The notes below the pieces were generated by a model that saw only the letters and a program-made list of their open reading frames with translations, was not told the DNA's origin and did no database searches. DNA of 64,000 nucleotides from Ptiloglossa arizonensis (Eukaryota; Arthropoda; Insecta; Hymenoptera; Colletidae), in assembly GCF_051014685.1 (NCBI RefSeq), contig NC_135060.1, forward strand, positions 6,820,001 to 6,884,000. The letters are read 5' to 3'. Both the position numbers and the translations under genes were made by a program. The number at the start of each line of letters is the position of its first letter. The stretch's first letter is position 1. Of the stretch, positions 13,610 through 25,879 are shown piece after piece.

Positions 13610-13649
13610 CGTTCGTTCGTTCGTTTGTTCGTTCGTTGGTTCGTTCGTC
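13610..13649. repeat. (TTCG)n microsatellite
   Basis: A tetranucleotide run of GTTC/TTCG units with a few substitutions (TTTG, TTGG). Together with the CpG excess, it suggests slippage contributes to the TTCG-rich texture of the region. Confidence 0.85.
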
Positions 13650-13950
13650 CGAGCGATGCTCGCGAGACGGCGGGGGTAGTTGCTCAACGTCGCGCGAGAA
13701 TTATGAAATTTGCTCGCCGAACCTCGTCGCCGTTTATCGTAGCTCGTTGAATATTACGACTCCGAACGACTCACCCGAGTAGCTTCTCCGTGTTCGGGGA
13801 TCGGAGGGAACGTTTCACGCGGGATTAGTTCCGAGAGGGATCTCCCGGGGTGTCTTTCTTTTTTTTTTTTTATTTATTTAAAGCGTCAAGGTCGCGACGA
13901 GGTCGTTCGTTTATTTTTCAACGGAACCTTCCCTTCGATTTACCTTTCGT

Positions 13951-13964
13951 CGGAAAATTTTCCG
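13951..13964. repeat. 14 bp perfect palindrome
   Basis: CGGAAAATTTTCCG reads the same on both strands. No function is apparent. Confidence 0.6.
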
Positions 13965-14350
13965 AAAACGAGCACTACTATCGACGATTCGGTATCTCGC
14001 GAAACCACGAAATACACCCGCTGCCCTTTATCTTTCGCATCGGTACGTATCGTTAACGATAGTTCGCGGTGGCGCAACGATGATCAATTTCGCGTTAATG
14101 CATCCCCCTCGCAACGAGTTCCAGTTTCGTTGTAAAAATTCCGTTCCGTAGTCGGTATCGAGTTTTCCCGCGAATTCCATATTTCGTAATCCCCGTTACG
14201 GGGTATGAAAGAAATACAGGAGCCCGTAGATTCGCCCAGGTACGCGGAGGGAACGGGATCGGATCCTCGCGCGCGTCGAGAATTGCAAATTCTCGAATTG
14301 TACGAGAGATTGGGGGGCGAGACTTTTGAAAGTATAACCAAACGCGTACC

Positions 14351-14367
14351 AGCCAGCCAGCCAGCCA
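14351..14367. repeat. (AGCC)n microsatellite
   Basis: Four AGCC units in a row. Confidence 0.85.
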
Positions 14368-14664
14368 ATTGAAATGCTCTGTGTGCTCGCTCGTGATCGC
14401 CGATGCTTCGGGGGTTCGCGTAGAAAGGCCGATACAACGACGTTAGTTCGCCGACCGGGGTTAGCATAAAGTACGCGGATAGACCCGAAGAAAAGGGAAG
14501 AACGTAGACGCGCGAGTACACTGTGTTATCTTCCCGGAGTTTCGAAAACATTTATTCGTTCTGTGTTTGCGATCTCGAATGCCACCGACGATGGAATTTC
14601 GTTTGCAGGGAAGTCGTCGCGGGAACCGATGCCTTTCCACGTATAATAGGTTTTCAACGCGACG

Positions 14665-14711
14665 CCTTCTAAGAACAAGACCTTCTACGAACAAGGCCTT
14701 CTACGAATAAC
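14665..14711. repeat. 16 bp tandem repeat, three copies
   Basis: CCTTCTAAGAACAAGA, CCTTCTACGAACAAGG and CCTTCTACGAATAAC follow one another, three diverged copies of a 16 bp unit. 16 is not a multiple of three, so selection on a reading frame is unlikely. Confidence 0.85.
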
Positions 14712-15049
14712 ACGTTGCGTTTTCAGCGACCGATTCTACGTTTTCGAAACGTCGAACAGAACCGTGTACAATTCGCGCGTTACGAAACGGGTCCAAGCTC
14801 GGTTCTAGAACACGCTTCTATCCGGTTGCCTGTGCAGCGCATTACGCAAGATTGGACGTAATGCGGCAAATGTTTCCGAGATTCGCATCGCGCGAAATAC
14901 AAAATAGCCGTATCTTATTTCGATCGCGACGATACACTCCGATATTGAACGCGGTCAACGCTGGACAGCGTTGGCTCCGTGTGGTAATCGATTTAATCTT
15001 TTTAATCCGGACGCTTTGGAAAAAATTCAATCTTCCAGCGGGTCCGTTT

Positions 15050-15070
15050 AAAAAAAAAAAAAAAAAAAAA
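15050..15070. repeat. Poly(A) tract
   Basis: A run of 21 A. No retroposed sequence with target duplications could be recognised upstream, so it is called a simple repeat rather than the tail of a retrocopy. Confidence 0.9.
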
Positions 15071-18000
15071 CAACGCGACGGTCTCGTGATCCGGTTAATC
15101 GTATTTCCTCCGCGAAAAATTGTTTCGATCATCCAGATTCCTCGTTTGGCTCCGCGCGATCTTTCGAAAATTAGCGTATACGGGATATTGCATCGCGACA
15201 GCTTTTTCCTTTTTCGCGGTCGCAAGTTTTCGTTTCGAATTTACCCTTGACCCGTTAACGAACGAGAACGAACGAACGAAGGATATAATTGAATTTTCGA
15301 AGCTCCGAGGATTCTTCTTTTTTTTTTATACCCAACCAGTTGATTTTACTCGAGGCGCGTCGAAGGCGTCGATAGCTCACCCACGACGACGTATTATCTC
15401 GACGCATCGAAACGGCGGTACACCGACCTAAACAAAGATAAACCGTATCTCCGATGAACGCGCGACTGCGGTTGTTGACAAGACTCAACGACGCTAATAG
15501 ACAGCCGCTGGCATCGATCAATTACCCTTCGTAACTTTCTTCTTCGTTACGGAGTTCCTGCGTAAATTGTTCCCCGCTGTGTCTCTCCGCAGACGTGAAA
15601 CTGTACCGCTGTAGAAATTTTATTAAAACGCGCACAATCCGAACTCGCGCGTAATTGAATCTTTAATCGAAAAAATTTTACCCATTCTTACGTTGTTCGA
15701 ACGTTGTGTCCAATTTCGTACATTAAATTGCCACGGTTTCCACTCGCGACACTCGTGTTTCCTCTTTTTTTTTTTTGCGATTCGTTTCACCGTGGAAAAA
15801 TTAAACAATTCGTAACCGCTCGTGGCTCGGTTCGTATTCCATTATTTCGCGGCAGTGTCGTTCGTCGTTGTCGATTCGATAAAGCTATCGCGTACCCCTT
15901 GTCGATGCACCTACGATAATAATTTCGACCGATAGAACGATTTTTGTACGTTCAAGTTCAATTGGTTGGGTACATTTGTGTGACGCGTGTCCGTGTTGTA
16001 ACAAAATTATCGGTACAACGTTCGTGTTCAGTTACGAGAACGAAACGAACGGTCCCACCCACTCGCTCGTCGATAGTTATTATTAATTCGATCGTGTCGA
16101 CGATCGTCGCGATACGATTATTGTTTTACGAGATCGCGAACAACGTCGCGCGATGAGCGCCGAGAATAAGAGATATCGAGAATTAAAAACAACGCGAAAC
16201 AACTACGGAGACGAAACGCGACGTTTACCATTTTTAACTCTAACGAGGGCGTAATTCTCCTTTGAAATACAAGTACATATTATAACGTCCATTTTCTTGT
16301 ACGCATTCATTTCTCTGGACAGTACGGAGAATTCCGTTTTGTATCTCTTGACTTTTACATCCATCGTCCAGCGTATGGCTATGGAATACGAGCCGGAAAG
16401 ATCTACGAGCGAAAATTAAATTACGACGTTTAACTCCCGTACCGGTGTTTCGGTAGGAAGTAGCATAATTTTTTCAAGTATTCCAGGACTACCTCCTCGA
16501 CCGTGATTTATACGCGAGAAGTCGAACGACGCGTGCACGCGTCTGAAACGAAATCGATGTTTCCGCAACGAATCGAGGGTGTCTCGTGAATCCAGTCGCG
16601 ATCGAAAACGCGCGATCGATGATTCGTAGCCAGAATTGCGAACGAATCTTGCTACGGAAAATTGAACGCGAAATTTATTCGTTTAAAGGTATCCGGACTC
16701 TAGGTCAAGGAAAAATTCTTTGGAAGTATTTCGAGTGGAAAACAATTTTACCTGTCCGCGTAACTGAAAAACCAGGAACCGAGATCGCGTTTCTCGGATC
16801 AATAAGCGCGAAAGTATCCGAAATGAATTCGTTGCTCGAACTTTGGTCTCGGAAGAAACCCGAAACGATGTATCCTTTTTGTTGCTCCGTTTCGAGCAAC
16901 CGTGTTGCCGAAACTCGCGAAGCAGCTTCGCGAAATATTCAACACCGATTTTGATGAAAAAGTGCGCGCTCGTAGCCGCGGTAACTCAAGTTCCCAAAGT
17001 GAAACTAATCTGCAAACTTTCGGGGAAAAGTTTCGCGAAAATAGTAGCCACCGGTGCGTGCGTTCTTGTCGGGCAGGTGCGCGCATATTCGACGAAGCAA
17101 TGTTCCCTTTTTTTTTCATATTATTTTTCGTCGTACGTCGGAGCGTCGAAAAAAAGTTCCGTTCCGCGTTCCCGATATATTATTCGTGGTTTTTTCTCGC
17201 AGTCGGTCGGGCTCGTTAATTACACGGTCGTCCGTTCTGCGAGCGCTCGTAGTTCGATGGACGTTGAACGCGAGAACGAGGGAAGCCGATTCGCGGAAAC
17301 CGCGTTCACGGGGACGTAACAAACGGAAGCAACGTACGCGGTCGCTCTTCAAAAGAGGAACATCCAACGCCGGCGGTTACCTTGGACAAATTGCGATCAT
17401 CGTTCTTCGGTGCTAACCAGTCGTCGTGCTCGCTCGAACGAATTAGCGAAAAACTTCCCCGTGGAAAAAGATTCATTGCCGGCGCCACGGCCGCGTAATT
17501 ACCTGTATCCTTTCGCGCAAACACGGCCAACGCGTGTCCGTGTAGCCGGTTCGGCACGGCCTATGGGTTAACCGTAGTAGCCGGGTGTCGGCCACGAACG
17601 CGTCCGAAATTCATGAGCTTCCAGGGGAACTCGACCGAAGAAGATAGAGAGCTCACGGAGAGGCATTCTCCAGTTCGAGGAAACTCACCGTGTATTTTAG
17701 CACCTCCCTTCTTCCGTTTTCCTTCCGTGTACCACCGACACGCGGCTCCAGGGTCCGCGACGATACCGCACCACCGATATCAGACCCGGTGTAACCTAAG
17801 CGCGAACGAGACGCGAGCTTTGCGTTCATCGTAGGAGGATCACACGACCCCACGGCGTAAGAACTTTGCCGTCGGACCGGACGACGTCCTCTGCGACCTT
17901 CCCGACACCGTGTCGCGAGTTCTGTTTTGCTTTCCAAGTACCTCGAGAGTTCCTCCTGTTGTCTTTGTTACGATAACGCGGTGGACCGACACGTTACCCG

Positions 18001-18755
18001 GCGCCGGACGAAATTCAGGGAAATACCGTTTTCTACGCTCGGGGCGACGGTTCGCGCTCGAAGTCCAGAGACCTTTCGAAATATCAACGAAACGAATACT
18101 CGGATCGGGATAGAGATACGATCGATTTATTTCTTGTCGATTCCTCGCACGTTGGTTCTGGTTTACGTATCTTTGTATTCTTTTCATTGGCGCCCGCTGC
18201 GAATCAATCTACCCGAAAGTTTACGCTAAGAAAGAAGTCTACAGGTTGGATATCAACGTTTTCAATAAAGATACTCGTCCTCGGCTCGCGACCACCGTTG
18301 TTCTCGCGGCGAGGGGCACACGCGCGAAGAAAAAACGACCGAGCGCGTAAAAATGTTCACGAACGGAAACTCTTGTCGGCGTTGTCTTTACGAGAAATCG
18401 TTTACGCGTAGTCCATTTACGAGGGAGTTTACGACCACCTCTCGCGAGGTAAATGGGGTTTTTACAAGCATCCGGAGCTTAGGGGGCAAAGGAAGATTGA
18501 ATTATGTTGTACCAGAAGCTGCTTAATCGTGCCTTTTTGCGTTTTAATGGATTCCACGGCCCGTCGACGTTAAACACGAATAGGCACTCGGATCTCGACG
18601 CGACGGGGACCGAAAGACGTAAATTTTCCCGGGAAAAGTTTTTGGGTCGATCGCGTCAAACGCCAGCTTTCGTTTCGCCTACCCGTCGTGTACGTGCATA
18701 CGAACTTAGCCGATGTGCGTTCTCGTAATGCAGCGAAAGTACCACAGATAGAAAC
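15071..18755. other. CpG-rich non-coding DNA, no gene seen
   Basis: Many overlapping short frames. In the frame 16843-17319, residues from the ATG near 16953 begin MKKCALVAAVTQVPKVK and are less Arg/Ser-rich than neighbours, but the frame then enters shadow-like sequence and no splice context was convincing. No RNA gene or transposon end was found. Confidence 0.5.
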
Positions 18756-18785
18756 AGAGAGAGAGAGAGAAAGAGAGCGAGAGAG
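18756..18785. repeat. (GA)n microsatellite
   Basis: An AG/GA run with interruptions AAA and CGA, about 30 bp. Confidence 0.88.
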
Positions 18786-20200
18786 CGTGGATTTCACCCG
18801 CAAAAGCAGTAAACTCTCGATTATCCGTGGGTAAATTATCCGGGCCCGTGGACGACCGCAAAACTTGTTAAAACCGCGTTATTACGCATCTGTGTTCAAC
18901 GTGATACGTAATAAATTATGTTTAAGCATTATGAAATTCAGTGGCCGTTTCAGCGGAAATTACAATAATGCTGGAAATTATTGCTACCGATCGAGCACTT
19001 CCCGCAAACCCCCGCCGCTGTTCCACACAGTTTCTTCCTACGTTACTGTGCCTTGTTAACCCAAAATTTGTATCGCTACGGGAGTTAATACGGTAGTATT
19101 TCCAGCGGTAGACCCTCACCGACGAAATTTCCATACTTTGGAAGAGATTCGAGTAATATCCCTCGTAATCGTATCGAAACTAATTTACCAGAGTTTAACG
19201 ATAACAGTGCTGCTCGGTTAGAACTTTGATCTATTTCCAATTAAAATTCGCAACGGTTTCGCCTCGGTAACGAACGCGAACGATTCTACGTTGACGCAAG
19301 CTTACAACGATCGCTCGTGGTTATCTGTGACTCGTCTCGTTTCTTACGGAGTTTATCCGATACTCTCGCAGCCTCGAGAAATTTTACGTTTAATTATTTT
19401 TCTTTCGACGGGAACATTCGTTTCGACTTTCGATGTTTATTTCGCGAGCTACTATCCACGTTGTCATTTTGCGCTCTCGAAAGTCGACGCTGAAGGACGA
19501 GAGGGCAAAATATTCGACATCGTTTGAATAGAGAAGGGGACCAGGGCTCGTGCACAAGGAAATGCTCTACGGACATTAACGAGCTGGATAACGGACTCGT
19601 CGATCGCTTTCAACGAACCAAGAACTGGAAAACGACTCGAGAAGATAGCCCGGTACAGAATTCGAGACGATTCCGTTGAAAATTCGAAACGATCGATACA
19701 AATCGTACGATAGAGATCGGTCATCGTTCGTAAATGAATCATCGCGAAGCCGTACTTTCTACGAGAACGATTTATACACTTTGCTGTTCTCCTCCCAGAA
19801 ACGCGATTCTTCCGATTTCTTTCGTACGTGTACAATGAAGATTAAAATAATCGCGAGGATCGGTGATCCGCGTCGTTTGAAAATAGTAATAAATCTCCGT
19901 TAGGAAAATACACGCTGGTAACGAGGGAAAGTAGCCGGGAAAGATGAATGAAAACAATGTGGAAAGTCGGTCCCGGTTACAACGGAAAACACGATCGAGA
20001 AACGGATAACGTTGGTGAATTTAATACCGAATTTAAAGTGCGTCGCGTTGAAAAATCGATCTCGCGAATGCACTCGTTGCTTCGAGAATTACCGACGATT
20101 ATGAATTTTCGCAAGAACGAACGAGAATGGAAACGAATAATAGAAGGATGTAGTTGTCACGGTAGCGAGATATCGGTGTAACAACGCGTACTTCTCGTTC
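18786..20200. other. Non-coding DNA, no gene seen
   Basis: Short frames only; nothing recognisable. Confidence 0.6.
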
Positions 20201-20590
20201 CACGATACTCGGTTGCCAGGGGAATCTGGATGGGAAGGAAATTGGTAGGGGAATGTAAATTATATGTTACTCGCTCGAATATATGACGCGATTATAACTT
20301 GATCTAAGTTGAGCCGTGCACCATGATCTCCGTGGCGAACCAACACGGCCGAGAAATCTACAAGTGTACGCACGCTTCCGCTCCGTGGAAGACAATTTGA
20401 TCTGGCCCGAAGGTCTCGCCTGGATAGGACCTAACCCTTACCGGGTATCGCTATTAATTAGAGCACAGGGTTAAGCTGAATCGTCTCCGTTACCATTTGC
20501 GGTTCCCAAGCATCGACTAATTACCGCGAAGTTACATCGCTGCCAGCCGACACCTTCTTACTTCCAATTATTAAAGTCTCGGTATTTCGG
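20201..20590. other. Low-CpG block, candidate conserved non-coding element
   Basis: CpG density falls visibly below that of the flanks, and open frames are nearly absent. The block contains ATTA-type cores (ATTAATTA at about 20453, TAATTA near 20518 and AATTATTAAAG near 20566). It leads directly into the palindrome and hairpin at 20591-20633. This texture fits a cis-regulatory element in an intron or gene desert, but there is no direct evidence of conservation. Confidence 0.3.
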
Positions 20591-20633
20591 TCGACAGCTG
20601 TCGAGTCGCTAAACCTGCTACGGTTTAGCGACT
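20591..20633. repeat. Palindrome abutting a 12 bp hairpin
   Basis: TCGACAGCTGTCGA at 20591-20604 is a perfect 14 bp palindrome centred on the E-box CAGCTG. It shares one base with a perfect stem-loop: AGTCGCTAAACC at 20604-20615, loop TGCTAC, then GGTTTAGCGACT at 20622-20633. The two dyads together span 43 bp. The E-box could bind bHLH dimers. The hairpin is too short for a normal microRNA precursor. Confidence 0.75.
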
Positions 20634-20640
20634 TTACGAC

Positions 20641-21480
20641 TTTTGCGTTTGCGTTTCGAGGCAAACAAAATCGATGGGATATCTGCACGTTCGAGAAGAG
20701 GAGCGTTACGTCTCGATTCTTGGATCAATTGGTTCAGAAATCGGCAACTCGGTACGATTGCTCGCACGTTCAACCTTGTATTTCGTTGACTCGCGATCTC
20801 GTCTCACCCGTATCTTTCCGTGAACTGGTCTATGGAAATAACGCGGCCGAAATTCATTGCAGGTGCCGCGCGAATTACCGTAATTTATCACGACACGTAC
20901 GCGGGAGTTAGGAACGTACCGTGCACGGAAAACCATATCGAACAAATTCGGGTTAATCGAATCGTGGAAAATTGTTACGACGTTAATTTCCCAGAGTCGA
21001 CCGACTCTCGGATTAGAATTTAAACGATCGATGTTTCCGTGATTTCAGTTTCTGGATTCCGTTTCTTTCGAGCAATATTCGAATTTTTAACGCAGTCGAA
21101 TTTTTAAGCTTCGATTACCAAGACGCTCGAAAATCATTTCTGCTCGAAAGTTACCGCGGTTTCGCAAACCGAAAGACCGCGATTATCGATCCCCGTTACT
21201 TTCCAAGCTGTCGGTGGAAGCTTCTTCGATCGTTCTTAAAAATGAAAACGAACGAAAGGAGGAAAGCAGAAGCAAAAAAAAGCAACGAACCGGATACGGT
21301 CCGCCACGTTCGCCGATATATCGGGGGTATCGAATGCATTCGCAGTTTCCGGTCGGCCGCAAATTCACGTTTCGGATGAAATTTTCAGTGCAACTCGATC
21401 GGCTGTACATAAAGTAACCCTTGCTAATGTCTCTATCCACGAAGGCTCGACACGTACACCGTATCCACAGGTAGAGGAGT
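20641..21480. other. Non-coding DNA, no gene seen
   Basis: Short overlapping frames only. It lies immediately downstream, on the minus strand, of the open frame ending at 21513, so it would be that frame's 3' flank if it is coding. Confidence 0.5.
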
Positions 21481-21512
21481 AAACCGAATTCATTCGTGGT
21501 TTCGACCGGCTA

Positions 21513-21845
21513 CTACTTTACGTTGAAGAGGTCAAGTACCGTCGGCTTTACACGAATCAATGTGGCAGTACCATAAATACCGATCCCTTTACGTACGACC
21601 GGAGCTTCGATGCAACGAGCACGAGTAGCTCCACCGGCCGCTGGCACCGGTCCACGGGGTGCACTTCCACCGGATCCTCCGTGTTCCACCATTGCCACCA
21701 CCACCACCACCACCGCCACCGCCACCGCCACCTTCACCCTCGCCACCCATCCTCTTATCCCGTACACCTTCGCGCTTGTATCTCGAGCGCACGACCAACT
21801 CGAAGTCTTTATTGCGGTCTCGCGATCGCCGCATTTTACGAGCAC
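21513..21845 (-). other. Open frame with Gly/Ala/Val-rich coding-like tail; possible terminal exon
   Basis: This 110-codon minus-strand frame ends in two consecutive TAG codons. Its last 59 codons, from an ATG near 21692, read MVEHGGSGGSAPRGP, a Pro/Ala/Gly stretch, then APVVRKGIGIYGTATLIRVK and end PTVLDLFNVK. This balanced composition is unlike the Arg/Ser/Phe-rich shadow frames elsewhere. The preceding ten or so codons are a GTG/GCG run made by the triplet repeat at 21694-21732, so the real 5' boundary, if any, is unclear. I do not recognise a family. The plus strand is also open here (about 21483-21872), where the repeat would encode His/Arg and TAG codons are absent, so the strand is not secure. 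It may also be non-coding. Confidence 0.22.
21694..21732. repeat. (ACC/GCC)n triplet repeat
   Basis: Thirteen triplets: one GCC, six ACC, then three GCC-ACC pairs. On the minus strand it reads GGT/GGC (Gly), GTG/GCG (Val/Ala) or TGG/CGG; on the plus strand it can read His/Arg or Thr/Ala. Triplet periodicity inside frames open on both strands is expected for either a coding repeat or plain slippage. Confidence 0.92.
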
Positions 21846-21872
21846 GCGGTCCGTTTACCAGCCGCCTCCTAA

Positions 21873-24590
21873 CCGTGTAAGCGCGCGTTTTCAACCCGAG
21901 CGCCCCTGGTTCCGCCGGTTACACTCGCGCGTTCGGTTCGGTTAGACGAGAGCAAAGAAACGGAGGGGAAAAAAGAAGTCGAACGATACTTAGAAACTAG
22001 GAAGAGCGAAAAACCGTGGGACGAAAAACACGACGGATAGCGCGGTCATAAACAACGGAACCGTGTACACGCGGAAACGCTTAGTTGATTTACCGCGGCT
22101 GGAGATAATGCGACCGGGACCGAGGTAAAGTAAAACGTGACCGTCTTACGAATAAATGGAACAGCGTCTCGGAAGAGGGACACGATCGAAACTCATTTTG
22201 TACCTCGCTTCCGTGTTTTTTTTTCTTTTTCTTTTTCTTTTAAGGCCTCGAATATCGGTACACCCTCGCGTATACCGGTTAGGTCAGAGGCGGCGATCAA
22301 CGTTCTCCATCGAGTATGCAAGTTACTCGCGAACGGTAGAGAGAAGACTCGTCTCGAGAATTTTCAGTCCCGTTCGGTCGGTAGTTTCTCGCAAACGGAG
22401 CAATTAATTCCGTAACGCGTTGAATTTAGTGCGGCGAAATTGAAATGTTTATTTACCGACGAACGAGACGCTGGAATATTGAAAGTGAGGAAGCTCGAGC
22501 GTGTACCCGGTATATCTTTTCATTCCGTTGAATTCCGTACTTTATGCGGTAAAAACATGAAACGAAAGCGACGCGAACCCCTAAGAAAATACGCGGTAGC
22601 TCCGGCTGAAATCATAACGAACCGTGTAAAAGTCCGTGCTCGGAGGAGTCTCCTTCTGTCTTTACACGGGGATATCTGCGGTTGGTTAGATAGTTGAGAG
22701 GAACAACCTTGTTGCCGGTTAATAGCCGAAATTACGTTTTCTCGTACAGAGAACACCGGCTAACAGCATTTTCTACTCGCCCCTTTTCGCCGCGCGGTGT
22801 TCCTTTTGTTGTGCAACTTCGATCGTGAACCTTAATAACGCGTTTAGGGATTTTAGCCGGGATAGCGCCAAGGTTTGCGCAAGAAACGTACATTGTAGCG
22901 CGAACCTGAGTTGGAAGCTTCTTAAAAAAGAAAAAAAGAGGAAGAAACGGACGTTCGAGCCGAAATCGCGAATTTTAGAAACTTCTTCAACGAAGCGGGA
23001 AATTCGATTCAATTTCGCGTTCGTGTTTCAGGGGGAATCTTTTCCGAACGTAAAATTTTAATCGTGTTCATTCGAAAACAAGACACCGTTTATCTCCGTT
23101 GTGTAACGATATTTAATATCGTCGCGTTGGAAAGGGAAGAATAGAATTTTTTCTACGTCGATCGAAGTCGCTCGTTGTTTCTTTAAATATTAACCGGATC
23201 GATGCATCGTTTCGTTGACAATTCCGATCGGTACTTAAGGTTCGAACCGATATACCATCGGCGTTTTCTTCGACGCGGAGTTCCGTGCCGCGGAAACGAC
23301 ACGCGGCGAGACGAAAGCGAGGAAACTAAAGGCGAAAGTTCTAATCGCCGAGTCGGAACAGCGGCGCGAAGGGGTGTTCGCTAAAAGGTCCGCGATGGCG
23401 GCGTAAAAAGTACGATAGACATCGGGGCGACAGTTCGCCGTGGAACGAAAAAAGTGTCGAAACACGGAAAGAACATTACGGAATAAAAAAAGAAAGAAAA
23501 AAAGAAAAAGAAGAGGCGGTGATGCAGAATCTGGACGGGACCGATGTATTATTAAATCAGAAACTTGACAGCGGCGGATACGCTCGGTTCGTAGATCGTG
23601 GTCGGGGACGTCGTCTCTCGGCTATTATTTCACATGGCTGCGCGGTCGTTCCGGAATTTTTCTTTCTCCTTTTTATCTTCCGGCGGAAGCTCGCAAATCC
23701 ACGTGGAAAACGTGTTCCTCGTCACGGCTACGAGCCCCGCGCGAGCTCGATGCGTTAAAAATGCAATCATCCAGCGCGCGAGGCTTCGTTAAATATTTCA
23801 CGATGATCCTTTAAGAGACTCAAGTCCGGCGACCTCGCAGTTCTTTCCGTGGACGTTCGTCGAGTAAACCGCAGCGGTTACACCGCTACGCGCTTCAACA
23901 GTCGCGGACCGACTTCCCGGTATTAACGCGTCGCGCGCAATCTAATCCGTTAACTCGCTACGTGTCGCGAGTACCACTTCCGTTGAAACGTAACGTTCGT
24001 GGAATTCTTCGCGATTGTCGTTCTACGTGCGCGTAAATCTACTATGCGGAAGATCGTAGCTCGTCGGGATTCCGCGAACCGTACCACAGACGAGACGAGA
24101 GGACCAGACCTTGCTTCGTCCGATCCGATGGTGGTCGCGTTGCACGGGAGTAGAATCGTATACGTATCCGCGAGAAATATAGAATACCGCGGCTATCAAG
24201 AATCTTATTGCACGGTAAAATTCCTCGTGTGCATTTATGAAATGAAGGCTATCTTTGATCCAGATCTGAATAAAAATACGGTAGAGTATTTTCAACCGAG
24301 CAGATCCCAACGGTTGTAACGTGTACGGTAGTTGTCGAAGCTGGATAAATTCAGTCGTATTTAAAGAGGTTCGAGCAACCTCGATGCATCCGTAAGTATC
24401 GCAGTCCAAGGAAGATTGTAAAATTAATCGACGAACGGAAACGGGGTTCTAAAGTTGGGAATCGAATTAAATTTATTATAAGCTGCAGCGTGAAAAATAG
24501 AATCGACGAGAACGGACCGTGAAACGTTCAAAAATCTACTCTTCCGAGAGTACTATAGAAGCGTACCTGTAGAACCTACTGTATTTTTCA
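21873..24590. other. CpG-rich non-coding DNA, no gene seen
   Basis: Contains pyrimidine-rich (22217-22240) and A/G-rich (about 23484-23516) simple tracts and short chance frames. Confidence 0.55.
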
Positions 24591-24595
24591 TCGTC

Positions 24596-24620
24596 GGAGT
24601 GTTGGAATTTTAAACACTCC
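24596..24620. repeat. Short inverted repeat (8 bp stem)
   Basis: GGAGTGTT at 24596-24603 pairs with AACACTCC at 24613-24620 across a 9 nt loop. Confidence 0.45.
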
Positions 24621-25527
24621 TCTTCCAAGATCACTTTCTTAATTGCGTTGAAAAAATGTATGCTTTTTCTTAGCTTCCCGGACCTTTCGTCCCGAGAGGA
24701 TAAAAGCGACTATCCGTAGAATATATTCGCAGGATTTAACTCGCGATCCGTTGTTATTATCGAATTTCTTTATTCGCGAATCGTAGAATATTTATCGAGC
24801 GCGAAGGAACAGAGTGCTCCGAAACGAAGAAAGACTAGCTTCGAAAATTAAACGAAAACATATTTTCTACTAAGAACTCGTTCGATCTGTAATCTTGGAC
24901 ATCTTCCTTAACGCCGTCCTGTTCCTGGTCTTCTATTTTGCGATTCAGTGCTGCAATGGTTTCTTTATAAATACTTGAAACAGCGGAGCGGAGAAAAAGC
25001 AAAACGAGAGACAGCAGATGCAGGAAGGGCGCAGCTGGATCTGTCTCGGCAATAGTCGTTTCTGTGATGAACTAATACATAAGTAAAACCATTCTCTAAG
25101 TTCGTAAACTTGAAACACATAGACGCGCATCTCGCGACGCAACACCGACGAAAAACTTCACTCCGCTTCGTTTTCCCGCTCTCTTTACCTCGATTCGCCG
25201 ATTCTCCCGTTTCTTTATCTTCGCTCCGAACACTCTTCGACCGTCCGGTCGCTATTTTTATTTAAACGGAGTAAACGCCGCGAACGAAGGCCAAAGCAAA
25301 CGGAAAATATTAATCTTTGCGGCGAACGAACATTTCGAATTTATTTCTTTCGGTCATCGTTGCATTACTTCACGCGACGGAATGAAGTTCTTTTGTTTGG
25401 GATTCAGCGCATCGACAACTCGTTATTAAAGATTGAATACGATCGAATCGTATTTTTACAATTCGATCCAACGTTCATTTTCCTGGGACGAAATTGCTCG
25501 TTTAATCGACGTTGTTCCATACGTTCT
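24621..25527. other. Non-coding DNA with a CpG-poor block at 24900-25140
   Basis: About 24900-25140 has far fewer CpG than its flanks and includes a 66-codon minus-strand frame (24945-25145) of no recognisable family. It is a candidate conserved element or non-coding exon. 25150-25520 returns to the usual CpG-rich texture with no gene. Confidence 0.35.
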
Positions 25528-25545
25528 GTCCTAAAAATTTAGGAC
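25528..25545. repeat. 18 bp near-perfect palindrome
   Basis: GTCCTAAA at 25528-25535 and TTTAGGAC at 25538-25545 are complementary with a two-base centre, AA. It lies about 90 bp upstream of the piggyBac-type fossil. No relation is shown. Confidence 0.6.
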
Positions 25546-25633
25546 GTTTAAATATGGTAGTATTCTTTCGATGTTAAAAAATGATAGTATACAGATTGAA
25601 AATAGTATACTTAATTCGGTATCTTCCTTTTAA

Positions 25634-25872
25634 CCCTTTGAACTCGAGAGGAGACCCTCGTTCACCACTCGATTCGGTGTACTTTCAATTCGGGAAAATT
25701 TTGTGACTTGAAATTCAAATTGGAAATTAGGTATTACACTCTTTTAAGATACAAACGTATCTATCTAAAGTATTGAAATAAAAATATTCCATTCCATATA
25801 TTAATTTTGTCATTTAAAAGATTTCATCGAGGCGCCAGTTTCGGGTAGCGAAAACGCTTCGAGTGCAAAGGA
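25634..25872 (+). mobile_element. piggyBac-type miniature transposon fossil, copy A
   Basis: A 239 bp element begins CCCTTTGAACTCGAGAGG immediately after TTAA (25630-25633). It ends with CTTCGAGTGCAAAGGA followed by TTGA (25873-25876), a one-base decay of TTAA. The ends form an inverted repeat of about 15 bp. TTAA target sites with CCC-starting ends are typical of piggyBac-family elements. The interior aligns with copy B at 48753 along its whole length, at roughly three-quarters identity by eye, so the insertions are old. Near the right end AGCG-AAAA-CGCT can form a small subterminal hairpin. No transposase frame is present, so it is non-autonomous. Confidence 0.8.
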
Positions 25873-25879
25873 TTGAACT

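Noticed and set aside
15050..15070. Poly(A) run as the tail of a processed pseudogene or retroposon
   Set aside because: No recognisable upstream gene body and no flanking target-site duplication.
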